DNA of 64,000 bases from Lucinisca nassula (Eukaryota > Mollusca > Bivalvia > Lucinida > Lucinidae): positions 121,210,045 to 121,274,044 of the forward strand of contig OY757024.1 in NCBI GenBank assembly GCA_963580285.1, written 5' to 3'. Shown here in pieces: positions 62,992-64,000 of the stretch. The translations under genes and the position numbers were made by a program. The first letter of the stretch is position 1. Every line of letters begins with the position of its first letter. Below the pieces are notes generated by a model. It was not told the origin of the DNA and ran no database searches. It was given only the letters and a program-made list of their open reading frames with translations.

Positions 62992-63228
62992 ATGGGCCTC
63001 CATGGCCTAAAGTGTAAGAGCACTGACTTAATCATTAGGTCTTACACTGCTGTGTTTTGAGCCTCACTCGGGCCACATGTGAGATGCCAAGTTCTGCAAT
63101 GGAAGGTCAGGAGTTTGTATGTTTTTTCTCCGGGTACTCCAGTTTTTGCCACTCTGTTTAACAACTACCTAGAAATAAGTAGAATAAACTGGAAAGGACC
63201 ATAAAACAACAACAACAACAAAAAAAGA
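62992..63228 (+). repeat. SINE with CAA tail
   Basis: GGGCCTCCATGGCCTAAAGT, GTTTTGAGCCTCACTC, CTCCGGGTACTCCAGTTTTT, then CAACAACAACAACAAAAAA at the end. Confidence 0.7.
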
Positions 63229-63409
63229 AATCAAAATATAGTTCAAGAATTAAGTTAATAACCCCTCAATTATCGCCATTATGTGCCCTATCCTGGCACA
63301 ATGATATGGCGCTCAGTGGCTCAAGCTACCAGTGTCTAGAAAAACTTCCTGTGGTCCAAAAAGGTGTTAAAATCAGTGAAGTTCAACTATATTTTGCTTA
63401 TTTATTTAG

Positions 63410-63568
63410 ATTCATATTCTGAATGACCCATCCAGAGGCTCCACTGTAGAAGCTGTAGTTACAAGAATGAAGACAATGCAGGCAGCCAGGGCCAGAGCTA
63501 ACACTGATACAGGGTTACCTCCCCTTAGATTTATTGCAGTCTCAGCTACTATCACTAATATTGAAGAT
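63410..63568 (+). CDS. HFM1: HFM1 exon F (motif II end to motif III)
   Basis: 159 nt, acceptor TTATTTAG (63408-63409), donor GTAAGT at 63569, phase 0 at both ends. It encodes IHILNDPSRGSTVEAVVTRM, then KTMQAARARANTDTGLPP and LRFIAVSATITNIED. With exon E it completes DEIH (motif II, Mg-ATP hydrolysis); SAT is motif III. RG.T.E..V.RM is a hallmark of Ski2-like helicases. The rest of the helicase core and the Sec63 domain lie beyond the window. Confidence 0.97.
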
Positions 63569-63587
63569 GTAAGTAGGCTGTAATCTG

Positions 63588-63829
63588 GGGCCAGTTGTTC
63601 AAAGCATCGTTAGCTTAACGAGCTCATTAGTGGTCAAATTATCAACTGTTCTAGCAAGTTTAATATTTAAAATTTTGGTATTTTTGCTGAAAAAATGTGA
63701 GCAGCTTTTGCATTTGCAAAAGCTGCTCACATTTTTTCAGCAAAAATTTCAGCATATTTGTCATAATAAATGATCAAAGTTTTAATGATACGTTAACTAA
63801 TGTCGTCGTTAGTTTTGAACAACTGGCCC
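63588..63829. repeat. Full-length palindromic MITE, 19 bp after exon F
   Basis: Terminal GGGCCAGTTGTTCAAA / TTTTGAACAACTGGCCC. Central inverted repeat with arm AAAAAATGTGAGCAGCTTTT and its complement (about 63683-63740). Confidence 0.85.
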
Positions 63830-64000
63830 TATCCATTTAACTCGTTGGAATTTTATAAAGAAACCATGTCAGACAATGCAGATCAAGATCAGATGCCACA
63901 AAATGCAGCATCTGATCCAGACTTGCATAAAAAAATTGTTTGCATAAAAAATTCAGCCACTATCTAAGTTCATTGTTTGCGTAAAAACATGGGTGGAAAA

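Overview
The window is eukaryotic, very repeat-rich, non-coding-dominated DNA. It looks like a mollusc, most likely a bivalve. Evidence: spliced exons with GT/AG junctions, tRNA-derived SINEs, a Tc1/mariner transposon, a Gmr1-like Ty3/gypsy LTR retrotransposon, non-LTR retrotransposon fragments, many MITEs, and hairpin-capped repeats with satellite-like cores of about 130-180 bp that resemble the bivalve pearl/HINE-type elements. The species call is inference.

The only host gene I can support is on the + strand and runs off the right end: HFM1 (MER3-type meiotic crossover DNA helicase). Six exons can be read: A 10515-10768, B 29487-29540, C 43689-43756, D 49894-50029, E 53792-54024, F 63410-63568. 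All five junctions are phase-compatible. B to F encode one continuous protein leading into helicase motif I (SPTGSGKT), Ia, the TPEK block, motif II (DEIH) and motif III (SAT). About 53 kb of DNA carries about 800 coding bases; the rest is intron filled with mobile DNA.

Layout. 1-10.1 kb: a PHD-finger-bearing LINE fragment, then hairpin-capped elements with tandem-repeat cores, lying head to tail and nested. 10.2-11.6 kb: MITEs around exon A and SINE pieces. 11,625-26,720: a 15.1 kb composite unit bounded by inverted arrays of palindromic GATATC repeats and a 6-bp duplication (TTTACC). It splits a SINE-like repeat and holds inverted TTTACCCCC/GGGGGTAAA repeats, a second LINE copy, two hairpin elements, a 1.36-kb tandem repeat and a 1,553-bp DNA transposon. 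27.0-30.1 kb: third LINE copy, dispersed repeats, exon B, a MITE. 30,160-40,784: LTR retrotransposon on the minus strand with about 2.58-kb LTRs and the order gag-protease-integrase-RT-RNase H. 40.8-43.7 kb: MITEs and a pogo-like element, then exon C. 43.8-44.9 kb: minisatellite. 45,970-48,407: Tc1-like element with an intact transposase and long TIRs. 48.6-63.4 kb: tandem repeats, exons D and E, a 166-bp satellite element, a 1.9-kb Harbinger-like element carrying a small unknown ORF, MITEs and SINEs, then exon F.

The transposase, LTR and LINE genes do not work with HFM1; they are intron passengers. Most are broken; the Tc1-like transposase is the only mobile-element gene that looks intact.
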